From the NCBI GenBank assembly GCA_028284195.1, contig JANQSE010000006.1, positions 558,001 to 622,000 of the forward strand: a stretch of 64,000 bases of DNA. Reading direction: 5' to 3'. Both the position numbers and the translations under genes were made by a program. Source of the DNA: Balneola sp. (GTDB lineage: Bacteria > Bacteroidota > Rhodothermia > Balneolales > Balneolaceae). Positions 27,382-35,193 of this stretch are shown one piece after another. Under the pieces are notes generated by a model. That model was not told the DNA's origin. It did not search any database and saw only the letters and a program-made list of their open reading frames with translations. The first letter of the stretch is position 1; every line of letters starts with the position of its first letter.

Positions 27382-27393
27382 CTAATTAACGAA

Positions 27394-28641
27394 ATGAACC
27401 AAACAACCACTGACATAACAGCCAAAACCAACTGGGCAAAAATCCGGGCTGATTTTCCCGTTCTTGAGCAGCAAATGAACGGTAAGCCACTGGTATATCT
27501 GGATAATGGAGCATCCAGCCAGATGCCGAAGTCGGTGAGTGATCGTATGGATGCTTATCACAAGCACGAACACGCAAATGTTCATCGTGGAATTCATTCG
27601 TTGAGCCAGCATGCTACAGATGCCTATGAATCAGCACGAACAAAGGTTAAAGAGCTGATCAATGCGGGGAGTTTAGAGGAAATTATTTACACTACCGGAA
27701 CTACCGATTCCATCAACCTGGTGGCTCAAAGCTATGGCAGAAGCAATTTCAAAGCAGGTGATGAAATCCTTGTTTCTGAAATGGAACACCACGCCAATAT
27801 TGTACCGTGGCAAATGATCGCTGAGGAGACAGGCGCTGCGCTGAAAGTGATTCCCATGAATGATAAAGGTGAGTTGTTGATGGATGAATTCCATGCATTG
27901 CTTTCTGATAAGACTAAAATGGTGGCCGTGGTTCATGTTTCCAACGCTCTGGGAACCATCAATCCGGTAAAAGAAATTATTGAAACTGCTCACCAACGGG
28001 ATATTCCGGTATTGATTGATGGAGCGCAAGCCGTACCGCATTCCAAAGTAGATGTTCAGGCATTAGGTGCTGATTTCTATACGTTTTCAGCACACAAAAT
28101 GTGTGGCCCAACGGGTTTTGGTATTTTATATGGTAAGAAAAAGTTACTGGAAGCAATGCCACCGTACAGAGGCGGAGGCGATATGATTGACAAGGTTACC
28201 TTCGAAAAAACCACCTGGAACGATCTCCCTCATAAATTCGAAGCTGGTACACCACCCATTGCTGCCGGAGTCGGTTTTAGCACCGCAATTGATTACCTGA
28301 ATGAAATCGGAATAGAAGCTATTGCAGAAAGGGAACACGAATTACTGGAATATGCTGCTGAAAAGCTTAATCAAATAGAAAAGCTTACCATTGTGGGAAC
28401 TGCAGATAAAAAAGCTTCTGTGATTTCATTCCTGTTAGATGGAATTCACCCAACCGATGCAGGAACCATTTTAGATCAGCATGGAATCGCGGTTCGCACC
28501 GGGCATCACTGTGCACAACCTATTATGCAGCATTTTGATATTCCCGGCACACTAAGAGCATCCATTTCATTTTATAATAATGAGGAAGACATTGAGCGGT
28601 TAGTGGAAGGAATTGAGCTCGTAAAAAAATTTTTCGGATAA
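27394..28641 (+). CDS. sufS: Cysteine desulfurase SufS
   Basis: PLP enzyme that takes sulphur from cysteine for Fe-S cluster assembly. I place the start at the ATG at 27394 (415 residues, MNQTTTDITA), close to the usual size. The same frame is open from 27313, but those residues are encoded by repeat B. PLP lysine is K235 in FSAHKMCGPTG, the PLP-holding His is in EMEHHANIVPW, and the sulphur-accepting cysteine is C373 in VRTGHHCAQP. The short loop around C373 is the group II form, which needs a SufE or SufU partner. None is present in this window. Confidence 0.96.
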   Translation: MNQTTTDITAKTNWAKIRADFPVLEQQMNGKPLVYLDNGASSQMPKSVSDRMDAYHKHEHANVHRGIHSLSQHATDAYESARTKVKELINAGSLEEIIYTTGTTDSINLVAQSYGRSNFKAGDEILVSEMEHHANIVPWQMIAEETGAALKVIPMNDKGELLMDEFHALLSDKTKMVAVVHVSNALGTINPVKEIIETAHQRDIPVLIDGAQAVPHSKVDVQALGADFYTFSAHKMCGPTGFGILYGKKKLLEAMPPYRGGGDMIDKVTFEKTTWNDLPHKFEAGTPPIAAGVGFSTAIDYLNEIGIEAIAEREHELLEYAAEKLNQIEKLTIVGTADKKASVISFLLDGIHPTDAGTILDQHGIAVRTGHHCAQPIMQHFDIPGTLRASISFYNNEEDIERLVEGIELVKKFFG

Positions 28642-28656
28642 AAAAGGAGAACAGAC

Positions 28657-29208
28657 ATGGCAAAAATCAAAGAAATTGAAAGAACCCCGAATCCTGATGC
28701 AATGCGTTTTGTACTGGATGAGCCTCTCACCAATGGTGTAACTCGTTCGTTCGAAAACAGCATGGAAGCAGAAGGGGACGAATTGGCCAGTACGTTATTT
28801 GCAATCGATAATGTGATTAATGTGTACTATGTGGACAAATACGTTACGGTAACACAGGATGGTAAAGCGGTTTGGTCAGAATTACTTCGCAAACTGGCTC
28901 CTCCGATCCGTGAAGCACAGCCGCTTGCCGGAATTGAAGAGGATTCTGAAGTACATGTAAGTAAAGAAGCTCAGGAATCGGATGATCCTCGCCTCATTGA
29001 GATCAATAAGATGCTGGACGAGCAGGTTCGCCCGTATTTGCTGGCTGATGGCGGTGGATTAAAAGTATTGAGCCTGGAAAACAACCGATTGAAGGTTCAC
29101 TACCAGGGTGCTTGTGGAACATGCCCAACTGCAACTACAGGAACTTTGTACGCCATCGAAAGCATGGTAAAGCGTGTGGATCCTGAAATTCAGGTTATCT
29201 CGGTTTAG
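28657..29208 (+). CDS. Nfu-type Fe-S scaffold/carrier protein
   Basis: 183 residues in two parts. The N-terminal Nfu_N domain (about 1-90) begins with the family motif RTPNPDAMRFVLD. The C-terminal NifU-like domain (about 112-183) has RPYLLADGGGLKV and the cluster-binding pair C153/C156 in GACGTCP. It delivers assembled clusters to target enzymes. A purine-rich AAAAAGGAGA lies before the ATG and could serve as a ribosome-binding site. It is followed by the A-type carrier with no gap. Confidence 0.93.
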   Translation: MAKIKEIERTPNPDAMRFVLDEPLTNGVTRSFENSMEAEGDELASTLFAIDNVINVYYVDKYVTVTQDGKAVWSELLRKLAPPIREAQPLAGIEEDSEVHVSKEAQESDDPRLIEINKMLDEQVRPYLLADGGGLKVLSLENNRLKVHYQGACGTCPTATTGTLYAIESMVKRVDPEIQVISV

Positions 29209-29212
29209 AATC

Positions 29213-29548
29213 ATGGAAATCACCATTAGCGACAGAGCTGCTCAACGAATCGAAGAGATTCGAACCGAACAAAACGTAGCAAAAAACACGTTTTTAAAGA
29301 TCGGTGTGGTTAGTGGTGGTTGCTCAGGCCTGACTTACGACCTTGATTTTGCCGGCGAGGTGAACCCCGAACCCAATGATAAAGTATTTGAGCTGAACGG
29401 AATGAAGGTATTCGTGGATATGCGAAGCTTTTTGTACCTGGCCGGAACCGAACTGGATTATACAGACGGACTGGAGGGGCAGGGCTTTCACTTTCATAAC
29501 CCGAATGCATCCAGAACCTGCTCCTGTGGGGAAAGTTTTTCTGTTTAA
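29213..29548 (+). CDS. A-type Fe-S carrier protein (SufA/IscA family)
   Basis: 111 residues from the ATG at 29213; a start at 29174 would overlap nfu by 35 bp and is not needed. The three cluster-ligand cysteines of the family are present: C37 in GGCSGL and C103/C105 in RTCSCGESF. It probably passes clusters from SufBCD to apoproteins. Only 4 bp separates it from nfu; repeat C follows. Confidence 0.94.
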   Translation: MEITISDRAAQRIEEIRTEQNVAKNTFLKIGVVSGGCSGLTYDLDFAGEVNPEPNDKVFELNGMKVFVDMRSFLYLAGTELDYTDGLEGQGFHFHNPNASRTCSCGESFSV

Positions 29549-29555
29549 TGGCATT

Positions 29556-29617
29556 GTCATGCTGAACTTGATTCAGCATCTGAAATGGTAAAGATCCTGA
29601 ATCAAGTTCAGGATGAT
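29556..29617. repeat. Intergenic palindromic repeat C (between sufA-like gene and DUF2480)
   Basis: 62 bp, the same element as repeat B: GTCATGCTGAACTTGATTCA at the left and its inverted copy TGAATCAAGTTCAGGATGAT at the right, around a short GAAATGGTA centre. A second in-frame start for the next gene (29585) lies inside it. Confidence 0.8.
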
Positions 29618-29629
29618 ATCAACGAGAAT

Positions 29630-30139
29630 ATGCAAAAACCAATCATCAATAAAGTAAAAGCGAATACCAAGCTGGTCACCATAGACTTGGCCAAGCTATT
29701 CCATGATGACACTCCGGTTGCAGAGCTGGATATCAAAGACTTTCTGCATATGGAGCTTTTGCTGAAAGAAAAAGATTTTCGCGAACATTTGAAGAATCAT
29801 GATTGGTCGCAGTACGAAGAGAAATATCTATCTGTGTTTTGCTCAACCGATGCCATTATTGCTCCCTGGGCATGGATGTTAATCACATCTCATGCCAGCT
29901 CATTCGCCAAAGAAGTATTTCATTTAACTCCGAAAGAAGTAACTCACGAAGTGTACCGAAGAAAAGTAGAAGCCTACGACTGGAGCCAGTACCAGGATAA
30001 GTTTATACTCCTGAAAGGGTGCGGAGAGTTACACGTTCCCGATTCCATTTATTTACTGGCTACCAATAAGTTAATGGGAACAGCAAAGAAGATTATGTAT
30101 GGGGAAGCTTGTAGTTTCGTGCCTGTTTGGAAGGGATAA
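29630..30139 (+). CDS. DUF2480 family protein, last gene of the suf operon
   Basis: 169 residues from the ATG at 29630 (MQKPIINKVK); the longer frame from 29585 is encoded by repeat C. It matches what I know of DUF2480, a cytoplasmic family common beside suf genes in Bacteroidota, function unknown. There are three cysteines: C71, C131 and C161. Two segments are internal copies: DWSQYEEKYLSVFC (58-71) and DWSQYQDKFILLKGC (117-131), each followed by a Pro and a hydrophobic helix. The paired cysteines suggest a metal, cluster or sulphur-handling site, possibly an aid to SufS. This is inference only. Confidence 0.8.
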   Translation: MQKPIINKVKANTKLVTIDLAKLFHDDTPVAELDIKDFLHMELLLKEKDFREHLKNHDWSQYEEKYLSVFCSTDAIIAPWAWMLITSHASSFAKEVFHLTPKEVTHEVYRRKVEAYDWSQYQDKFILLKGCGELHVPDSIYLLATNKLMGTAKKIMYGEACSFVPVWKG

Positions 30140-30287
30140 GTCATTCCGGGCTTGGCCCAGAATCTGTGTTAGCTTAGGAATGTAATCGCTACAGATACTA
30201 CCCAAAGAACTCCTTCGAAGAATCAAGCCTGTGCTGAACTTGAAAGTAGCGAAGTTTGTCCTTTTGTACCGGTTTAGAAAGGTTAAA
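30140..30287. repeat. Degenerate intergenic repeat region D
   Basis: The region after DUF2480 starts GTCATTCCGGGCTTGGCCCA followed by GAATCTG, which has the same GTCAT...AATCT outline as the other repeats. The right part contains GCTGAACTTGAAAGTAGCGA. No clean inverted ends can be traced, so it looks like one or two decayed copies. No gene is seen in it. Confidence 0.45.
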
Positions 30288-30563
30288 CTACTTTGAAATT
30301 AAAGGATAATCTTCTGGATTCGTAATCGAATCTAAATTCAAATCTATATCTAAATCCGGCCAGTAAAAGTGATTCTCTGAAGGTATTTCAAGATTTAAGA
30401 TATGTTGGACTTTTGCTTCTTTGAACCACGGAAAATCACTATATGGTAAAAAATATTCCTTCTGATTGTGAAACAGCCATATCCCATGTAAGGAAATATT
30501 TGTAATCTCGGCTTTATGGTTTGTAGAAGTGATCATTCCAGCTTTTTCTAATTTCAATTTCAT
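30288..30563 (-). CDS. DUF2442 domain protein
   Basis: 91 residues from the ATG at 30563; a second ATG at 30536 would give 82. The core KAEITNISLHGIWLF, EYFLPYSDFPWFKEA and FYWPDLDIDLNLDSI is a clear DUF2442 sequence. This family is usually found directly after DUF4160 genes, as here, and the pair has been listed among putative toxin-antitoxin-like modules. It overlaps the DUF4160 gene by 50 bp (23 bp with the later start). Confidence 0.82.
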   Translation of the reverse strand: MKLKLEKAGMITSTNHKAEITNISLHGIWLFHNQKEYFLPYSDFPWFKEAKVQHILNLEIPSENHFYWPDLDIDLNLDSITNPEDYPLISK

Positions 30564-30756
30564 GTTCTTTAATTTGTTCTAAAATCTCACTAATCTGTTT
30601 TGAACTCAAACCAACAGATTTGTGTAATTCAATATTTGGCTCAATCCAAATTTTAGCTTCACCTTCAGCATGAATAACGTGAATATGCATTCTTTCTTCT
30701 TCTCTGGAAAAGAAAAAGAACCGATATCCTTTGTATCTGAATATTGTTGGGCTCAT
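30514..30756 (-). CDS. DUF4160 domain protein
   Basis: 80 residues from the ATG at 30756 (MSPTIFRYKGYRFFFFS); an in-frame codon at 30795 would cross into the divergent SDR gene. RMHIHVIHAEGEAKIWIEP is the typical DUF4160 core. It forms an overlapping pair with the DUF2442 gene and is transcribed away from the SDR gene with only 29 bp between start codons, so the two promoters must interleave. Biochemical function is unknown. Confidence 0.82.
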   Translation of the reverse strand: MSPTIFRYKGYRFFFFSREEERMHIHVIHAEGEAKIWIEPNIELHKSVGLSSKQISEILEQIKEHEIEIRKSWNDHFYKP

Positions 30757-30785
30757 TGCAAGAATTTCATCAAAAATACAAAATA

Positions 30786-31505
30786 ATGAAAACACTACTT
30801 ACAGGCTCTTCCCGCGGAATAGGCAAATCTATTGGTGAATTGTTATTGGCTAATGGCTACAATGTGATTGGCGTATCGACATCTCTCGATAACCAGTACA
30901 CCAGTAACCAATACCGCCATACGGTTTGTGATTTATCAAAAGAACAGGAAGTCAATAAACTAAAGGAAATCCTTCAGGAAGCCCCAATTCCAGAAGTACT
31001 CATCAACAACGCAGGTATTTTCCTGGAAGCACAAATGGAGGATGAAGATGATGTGTGGATGGAGAAATGGGAGAAAACTCAGCAGGTGAACCTTAAATCA
31101 ACTGCTTTGTTAAGTAAATGGGCCATTAATGCCTGGAAGGAAAGGGAAATAAAAGGCAGAATCATCAATATTGCCAGCAGGGCCGGGGTTCGCGGAGATA
31201 CCGGGGAATATGCAGCTTACGCAGCCAGTAAAGCCGGAATGATCGCTTTCACCAAAAGTATCGCCCGTAGTTTTGGCAAGAATGGGATAACCGCATATTC
31301 CATAGCTCCTGGATTTGTGGAAACAGACATGGCAAGAGGCTCTATCGAAGTGTATGGAGAAGAATATCTCACTAAAGATCTGGCGTTGGATTCTATTGCT
31401 CCACCCGAGCAAATAGCGGAATTGGTGTTATTGCTAGCCTCCGGTAAACTTACACATGCCACGGGACAGACTTTCCATATCAATTCAGGAAGTTATCTGG
31501 TTTAA
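30786..31505 (+). CDS. Short-chain dehydrogenase/reductase
   Basis: 239 residues from the ATG at 30786; an earlier in-frame codon at 30744 lies across the divergent DUF4160 start. The Rossmann glycine motif is TGSSRGIGKS, the NNAG motif is present, the catalytic Ser is in IINIASRAG, and the YxxxK is YAASK. The C-terminus PGFVETDM and ATGQTFHINSGSYLV is like FabG-type 3-oxoacyl reductases, but the substrate cannot be assigned. Confidence 0.92.
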   Translation: MKTLLTGSSRGIGKSIGELLLANGYNVIGVSTSLDNQYTSNQYRHTVCDLSKEQEVNKLKEILQEAPIPEVLINNAGIFLEAQMEDEDDVWMEKWEKTQQVNLKSTALLSKWAINAWKEREIKGRIINIASRAGVRGDTGEYAAYAASKAGMIAFTKSIARSFGKNGITAYSIAPGFVETDMARGSIEVYGEEYLTKDLALDSIAPPEQIAELVLLLASGKLTHATGQTFHINSGSYLV

Positions 31506-31514
31506 GAGTCTATA

Positions 31515-31616
31515 GTCATTCTGAGGCTACTGCCTGCCAAAGGCACCCCTTTGGGAGAAGGATCTTCACAAATGAGTAACTTAGTGTGTAGATTCTTCGC
31601 TTTCGCTCAGGATGAC
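31515..31616. repeat. Intergenic repeat E (between SDR and fni)
   Basis: Starts GTCATTCTGAGG and ends AGATTCTTCGCTTTCGCTCA followed by GGATGAC, so the outer ends are inverted copies of GTCAT(T/C)CTGAG. Inside are a smaller hairpin (TGCCTGCCAAAGGCA) and GAAGGATCTTC. The same class as repeat A by outline. Confidence 0.7.
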
Positions 31617-31662
31617 CTATTATTCTAGTTGTGTTTTCGATTAATACTCCTAATCTTCATTC

Positions 31663-32688
31663 ATGAACAACATCCAGGATCGCAAAAAAGACCATGTAGA
31701 GCTAACAATAGATGAAGGTACACAATACCATCAATCTGCCGGTTTCGATCGGTACCGGTTCATTCATAATGCCTTACCCGAAGTAAACTTTGATGAAGTA
31801 TCTACAGAAGCGAAATTGCTGGGTAGAACCTTTTCGTTTCCATTGTTTATCTCCTCTATGACAGGGGGGTACGCTGGTGCCGGGCCCGTAAATGCGATCA
31901 TTGCTGAATTCTGTGAAGCTGAAAACCTTCCGTTCGGGATTGGAAGTCAGCGCGCAATGTTGGAAGATGGTTCTTTAACCGAAACCTTTTCCGTGGTTCG
32001 AGAAAAAGCTCCAAGCGCGTTCATTTGCTCCAATATAGGTGGAGTTCAACTTATTAATGGCTTCTCAAGCGATAAGGTCAACCACCTGATAGACAGTATA
32101 GAGGCAAATGCGGTGATCGTACATTTAAATCCTTTGCAGGAACTGATGCAGCCGGAAGGAGATCGGAATTTTAAAGGGGTTTTAGATGGAATAGAGCAGT
32201 TGGCCAAGGATTCTAAACTCCCGGTTATAGTAAAAGAAACGGGAGCTGGAATTTCTCAATACGCGGCAAAGCGTTTGCTGAATGTGGGAGTTTCTGTGAT
32301 CGATGTAGCCGGAGCGGGAGGTACAAGCTGGGCCAAAGTAGAAAATGAACGAGAAAGTAACCTTAGGGCAAACCCTGATTTTAATGAATGGGGAATATCT
32401 ACGGTGGATTGCCTGAACGATCTGGCGGGTTTACAATGGGAGAGAAGTTTCGAAGTAATAGCTTCAGGTGGAATACGTTCCTCATTTGATATAGCCAAAT
32501 CACTGTGCCTGGGAGCAAACTTCACTGCTACTGCCCAACCGGTAATAAAAGCGGTGGTTCAGGATGGAATAGAAGGATTAGAATCTCTCTTTGGTAAGTG
32601 GGAACAAGACTTTAAAACTATTTTGGCACTTCTTGGCTGTACTTCAATAGCTGAACTCAACAAATCACACCTCAGAGAAAACAGATAA
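31663..32688 (+). CDS. fni: Type 2 isopentenyl-diphosphate delta-isomerase
   Basis: FMN-dependent isomerase of IPP and DMAPP. It has 341 residues. It begins DRKKDHVEL, a type 2 signature, with FISSMTGG, GIGSQRAML, the substrate-site HLNPLQELMQPEGDRNF, VKETGAGIS and DVAGAGGTSWAKVE. It stands directly before the polyprenyl synthase, which uses its product. It is preceded by repeat E and a 46-bp leader. Confidence 0.96.
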   Translation: MNNIQDRKKDHVELTIDEGTQYHQSAGFDRYRFIHNALPEVNFDEVSTEAKLLGRTFSFPLFISSMTGGYAGAGPVNAIIAEFCEAENLPFGIGSQRAMLEDGSLTETFSVVREKAPSAFICSNIGGVQLINGFSSDKVNHLIDSIEANAVIVHLNPLQELMQPEGDRNFKGVLDGIEQLAKDSKLPVIVKETGAGISQYAAKRLLNVGVSVIDVAGAGGTSWAKVENERESNLRANPDFNEWGISTVDCLNDLAGLQWERSFEVIASGGIRSSFDIAKSLCLGANFTATAQPVIKAVVQDGIEGLESLFGKWEQDFKTILALLGCTSIAELNKSHLRENR

Positions 32689-32711
32689 CAGTAAGGGAGT
32701 ATCAGATTCCT

Positions 32712-32719
32712 TATATTTG
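32712..32719 (+). promoter_or_regulatory. Candidate -7 box before the polyprenyl synthase
   Basis: TATATTTG fits TAnnTTTG. Transcription would begin about 10-17 bp before the TTG start at 32743, consistent with a very short leader. No clear -33 TTG is seen. Confidence 0.4.
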
Positions 32720-32742
32720 CCCGAACTATTCATCCGGACGAC

Positions 32743-33738
32743 TTGACGAAAACCAGTTTACACACCTACTTATACAGTATCATTAACAAGGGTCTTTCAG
32801 GGCTTTCTATCCCGGAAGTTCCTGCTACATTGTACAAGCCTTACCAATATGCGTTAGAAGTAGGGGGGAAACGCATTCGCCCGTTGTTAACCTTATTGGC
32901 TTGTGGATTATGCGGCGGAAAAGATGAAAATGGATTACCCGCTGCTTTAGCCATAGAAATACTCCACAACTTTACATTGGTGCATGATGATATTATGGAT
33001 AGTGCGGACACCAGAAGAGGAAAATCCAGTGTTTTTAAAAAATGGGGCCTGAATACCGCAATACTTTCCGGCGATGCTATGTTCGCTGACGCTTTGCGGC
33101 AATTGGAGTTTTATGGACGAAATAATGAATATTCCAAAGAAGAGTATTTTCAAGTACAGCAGGCATTTACACAGGCTACTATAACCGTGTGCGAAGGTCA
33201 GGCTTTAGACATGGAGTTTGTAGATCGGGATAATGTTACTCATGAAGAGTACATCAAAATGATAGAAGGTAAAACAGCTGCGTTGTTAGCAGGTTCTTTG
33301 AAAATGGGAGCTATAGCCGGACATGGAACTTCAGAACAAATAGAGGCTCTTTTTAATTTCGGGATGGAAATGGGCGTGGCTTTTCAAATACAGGATGATC
33401 TTCTGGATGCCACAGCCGATCCTGATAAGTTTGGCAAGAGATTGGGTGGAGATATTTATGAAGGAAAGAAAACATATCTCACTATACTTGCGTTAGAGCG
33501 TGCAGATGAAAAACAAAAAAAGACTATCCAATCCGTTTTATCTAATTCAAAATCAACGAAGGAAGATGTTATGCAGATTTTAGCAATAATGGATCAACTG
33601 GAAGTTACTTCAGATATATCAGATGAAGTGAATAACCACTATGAAAATGCAATAAAATCATTGAGCATATTTAAAGACTCTGAATACAAACATGAGCTTA
33701 AAAATCTTCTTATCTTCCTCCAAAATCGTGATCACTAA
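32743..33738 (+). CDS. Polyprenyl diphosphate synthase (trans-prenyltransferase)
   Basis: Head-to-tail condensation of IPP onto allylic diphosphates for quinone, carotenoid or carrier-lipid synthesis. It has 331 residues from a TTG start; no ATG occurs before the conserved EVGGKRIRPLL. The first aspartate-rich motif is LVHDDIMDSAD and the second is IQDDLLDATAD. Residues before the first motif, which set chain length, do not let me choose between C15, C20 and longer products. It is paired with fni upstream. Confidence 0.94.
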   Translation: MTKTSLHTYLYSIINKGLSGLSIPEVPATLYKPYQYALEVGGKRIRPLLTLLACGLCGGKDENGLPAALAIEILHNFTLVHDDIMDSADTRRGKSSVFKKWGLNTAILSGDAMFADALRQLEFYGRNNEYSKEEYFQVQQAFTQATITVCEGQALDMEFVDRDNVTHEEYIKMIEGKTAALLAGSLKMGAIAGHGTSEQIEALFNFGMEMGVAFQIQDDLLDATADPDKFGKRLGGDIYEGKKTYLTILALERADEKQKKTIQSVLSNSKSTKEDVMQILAIMDQLEVTSDISDEVNNHYENAIKSLSIFKDSEYKHELKNLLIFLQNRDH

Positions 33739-33757
33739 AAACATTTAATAAAACTTC

Positions 33758-34588
33758 ATGTACAAACTTTCATATCCGCTTGTTCTCTTCTTATTCACTT
33801 TTTTTGCCTGTAGGAACACTGGTTTTGTAAAACCCGGAGAGTCGATAAATATTAGCTATCAAAAAGGGATTGATAAGTTTGAAGTCGAAAAATACGGTGA
33901 TGCAGCAGAAATATTCGAGATCGTTACACGCTCAGGCCGGGGAACCAATTTTGCTCAGAACGCTCAATATTATTTAGCTGAAAGTTATTACAGAAGTGGA
34001 CGTTATATTCTTTCTGCGGCCGAATATGAACGCTTTATTTCTTTATATCCCCGGGACGAACGAAGAGAAGAAGTAGATTACAAACGGGCACTTAGTGTAT
34101 ATCAACAAAGCCCAAGGTATAGATTAGATCAGTCATCAACACTTAAAGCTATTGAGCTTTTTCAGTTATTCAATAGTAATTATCCTAATTCTGAATATGT
34201 AATAGAATCGGCAGAAAGAATTAATGAATTACGCAATAAGCTGGCCAGAAAATATTTCGAATCTGCTGAATTTTATGCAAGAACCGATCAATATAATGCG
34301 GCAACTATTTATTACGATTTGGTAATCGATAAATATCCTGAATCTGATTATGCTGAGGCCGCTTTAATAAGCCAGATCGAAGTATATAACCTGTACGCTG
34401 CTAATAGCATTATTACCAAACAAGCTGACCGATACGAGCTGGCCATCCAAAACTATGAAAAATTTATACAGCTGTTTCCTGAAAGTAATGAAAGAGGAAA
34501 AGCTGAATCTCTAAAAAACAAAGCTGAAAAAGGCTTGCGGGAAGCCCGTAAAGCCGAACGGAATTTGGAATCCTTCCAAAACAATTAA
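33758..34588 (+). CDS. bamD: Outer membrane assembly lipoprotein BamD
   Basis: Lipoprotein of the BAM complex that inserts beta-barrels into the outer membrane. It has 276 residues. The signal peptide ends FFACRN with the lipidated cysteine at C18. Five TPR-like units follow, e.g. YQKGIDKFEVEKYGDAAEIFE, AQYYLAESYYRSGRY and AIQNYEKFIQLFPES. The C-terminus is Lys/Glu/Arg-rich. It is placed before nadD with a 6-bp gap. Confidence 0.92.
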   Translation: MYKLSYPLVLFLFTFFACRNTGFVKPGESINISYQKGIDKFEVEKYGDAAEIFEIVTRSGRGTNFAQNAQYYLAESYYRSGRYILSAAEYERFISLYPRDERREEVDYKRALSVYQQSPRYRLDQSSTLKAIELFQLFNSNYPNSEYVIESAERINELRNKLARKYFESAEFYARTDQYNAATIYYDLVIDKYPESDYAEAALISQIEVYNLYAANSIITKQADRYELAIQNYEKFIQLFPESNERGKAESLKNKAEKGLREARKAERNLESFQNN

Positions 34589-34594
34589 ATCACC

Positions 34595-35173
34595 TTGAAA
34601 AAGATCGGCTTGCTCGGCGGCACTTTCGATCCCGTTCATAACGGGCATATAGAAATTGCCAATTCTTTTATTGGCTCTGGCATTATTGACGAGCTTTGGG
34701 TTCTTTTAACCCCTTTTCCTCCACACAAAAATCAAGAAAAACATATTTCTTATGAAAAGAGACTTCAGATGCTGCGAGCAGGCTTTCAATCCTTAAACTG
34801 CCGGATTTTAACCGTCGAGAAAGACCTTCCAAAACCTTCTTATACATACAGAACCATACAATATCTGAAAAAGGAGTATCCATCTACTGATTTCTACTTT
34901 TGTATGGGAGAGGATAGCCTATCTAACTTTAATACATGGAAATTTTACCGGAATATTCTTGAAGAGGCCAATTTATTGGTAGCCCGGCGGCCCAATTCAA
35001 ATCATGATGATGTTTTACCTGCCATTTTAAAACAAACCTCCTTTGTAGATCATACACCGGTTGAAATATCTTCATCCCAGATAAGAGAAAGAATAAATGA
35101 GCCAGAGTTCATAAGGCAAAACATTCCTAAAAAAGTGGCTTCTATCATTGAAAAAGAAGAATTATATCGCTAA
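34595..35173 (+). CDS. nadD: Nicotinate-nucleotide adenylyltransferase
   Basis: Forms deamido-NAD from NaMN and ATP. It has 192 residues from a TTG start 6 bp after bamD. The nucleotidyltransferase motif GGTFDPVHNGHI is followed by TPFPPHKNQ, FYFCMGEDSLSNFNTW and the C-terminal ISSSQIRERI. Both motif ends are intact and the length is typical. Confidence 0.95.
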   Translation: MKKIGLLGGTFDPVHNGHIEIANSFIGSGIIDELWVLLTPFPPHKNQEKHISYEKRLQMLRAGFQSLNCRILTVEKDLPKPSYTYRTIQYLKKEYPSTDFYFCMGEDSLSNFNTWKFYRNILEEANLLVARRPNSNHDDVLPAILKQTSFVDHTPVEISSSQIRERINEPEFIRQNIPKKVASIIEKEELYR

Positions 35174-35193
35174 TTACAGCGTAAAAGTTTTCA

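Noticed and set aside
25112-31620. CRISPR-like array suggested by several repeats
   Set aside because: The repeats are inverted, few, unevenly spaced by whole genes, and no cas gene is present.
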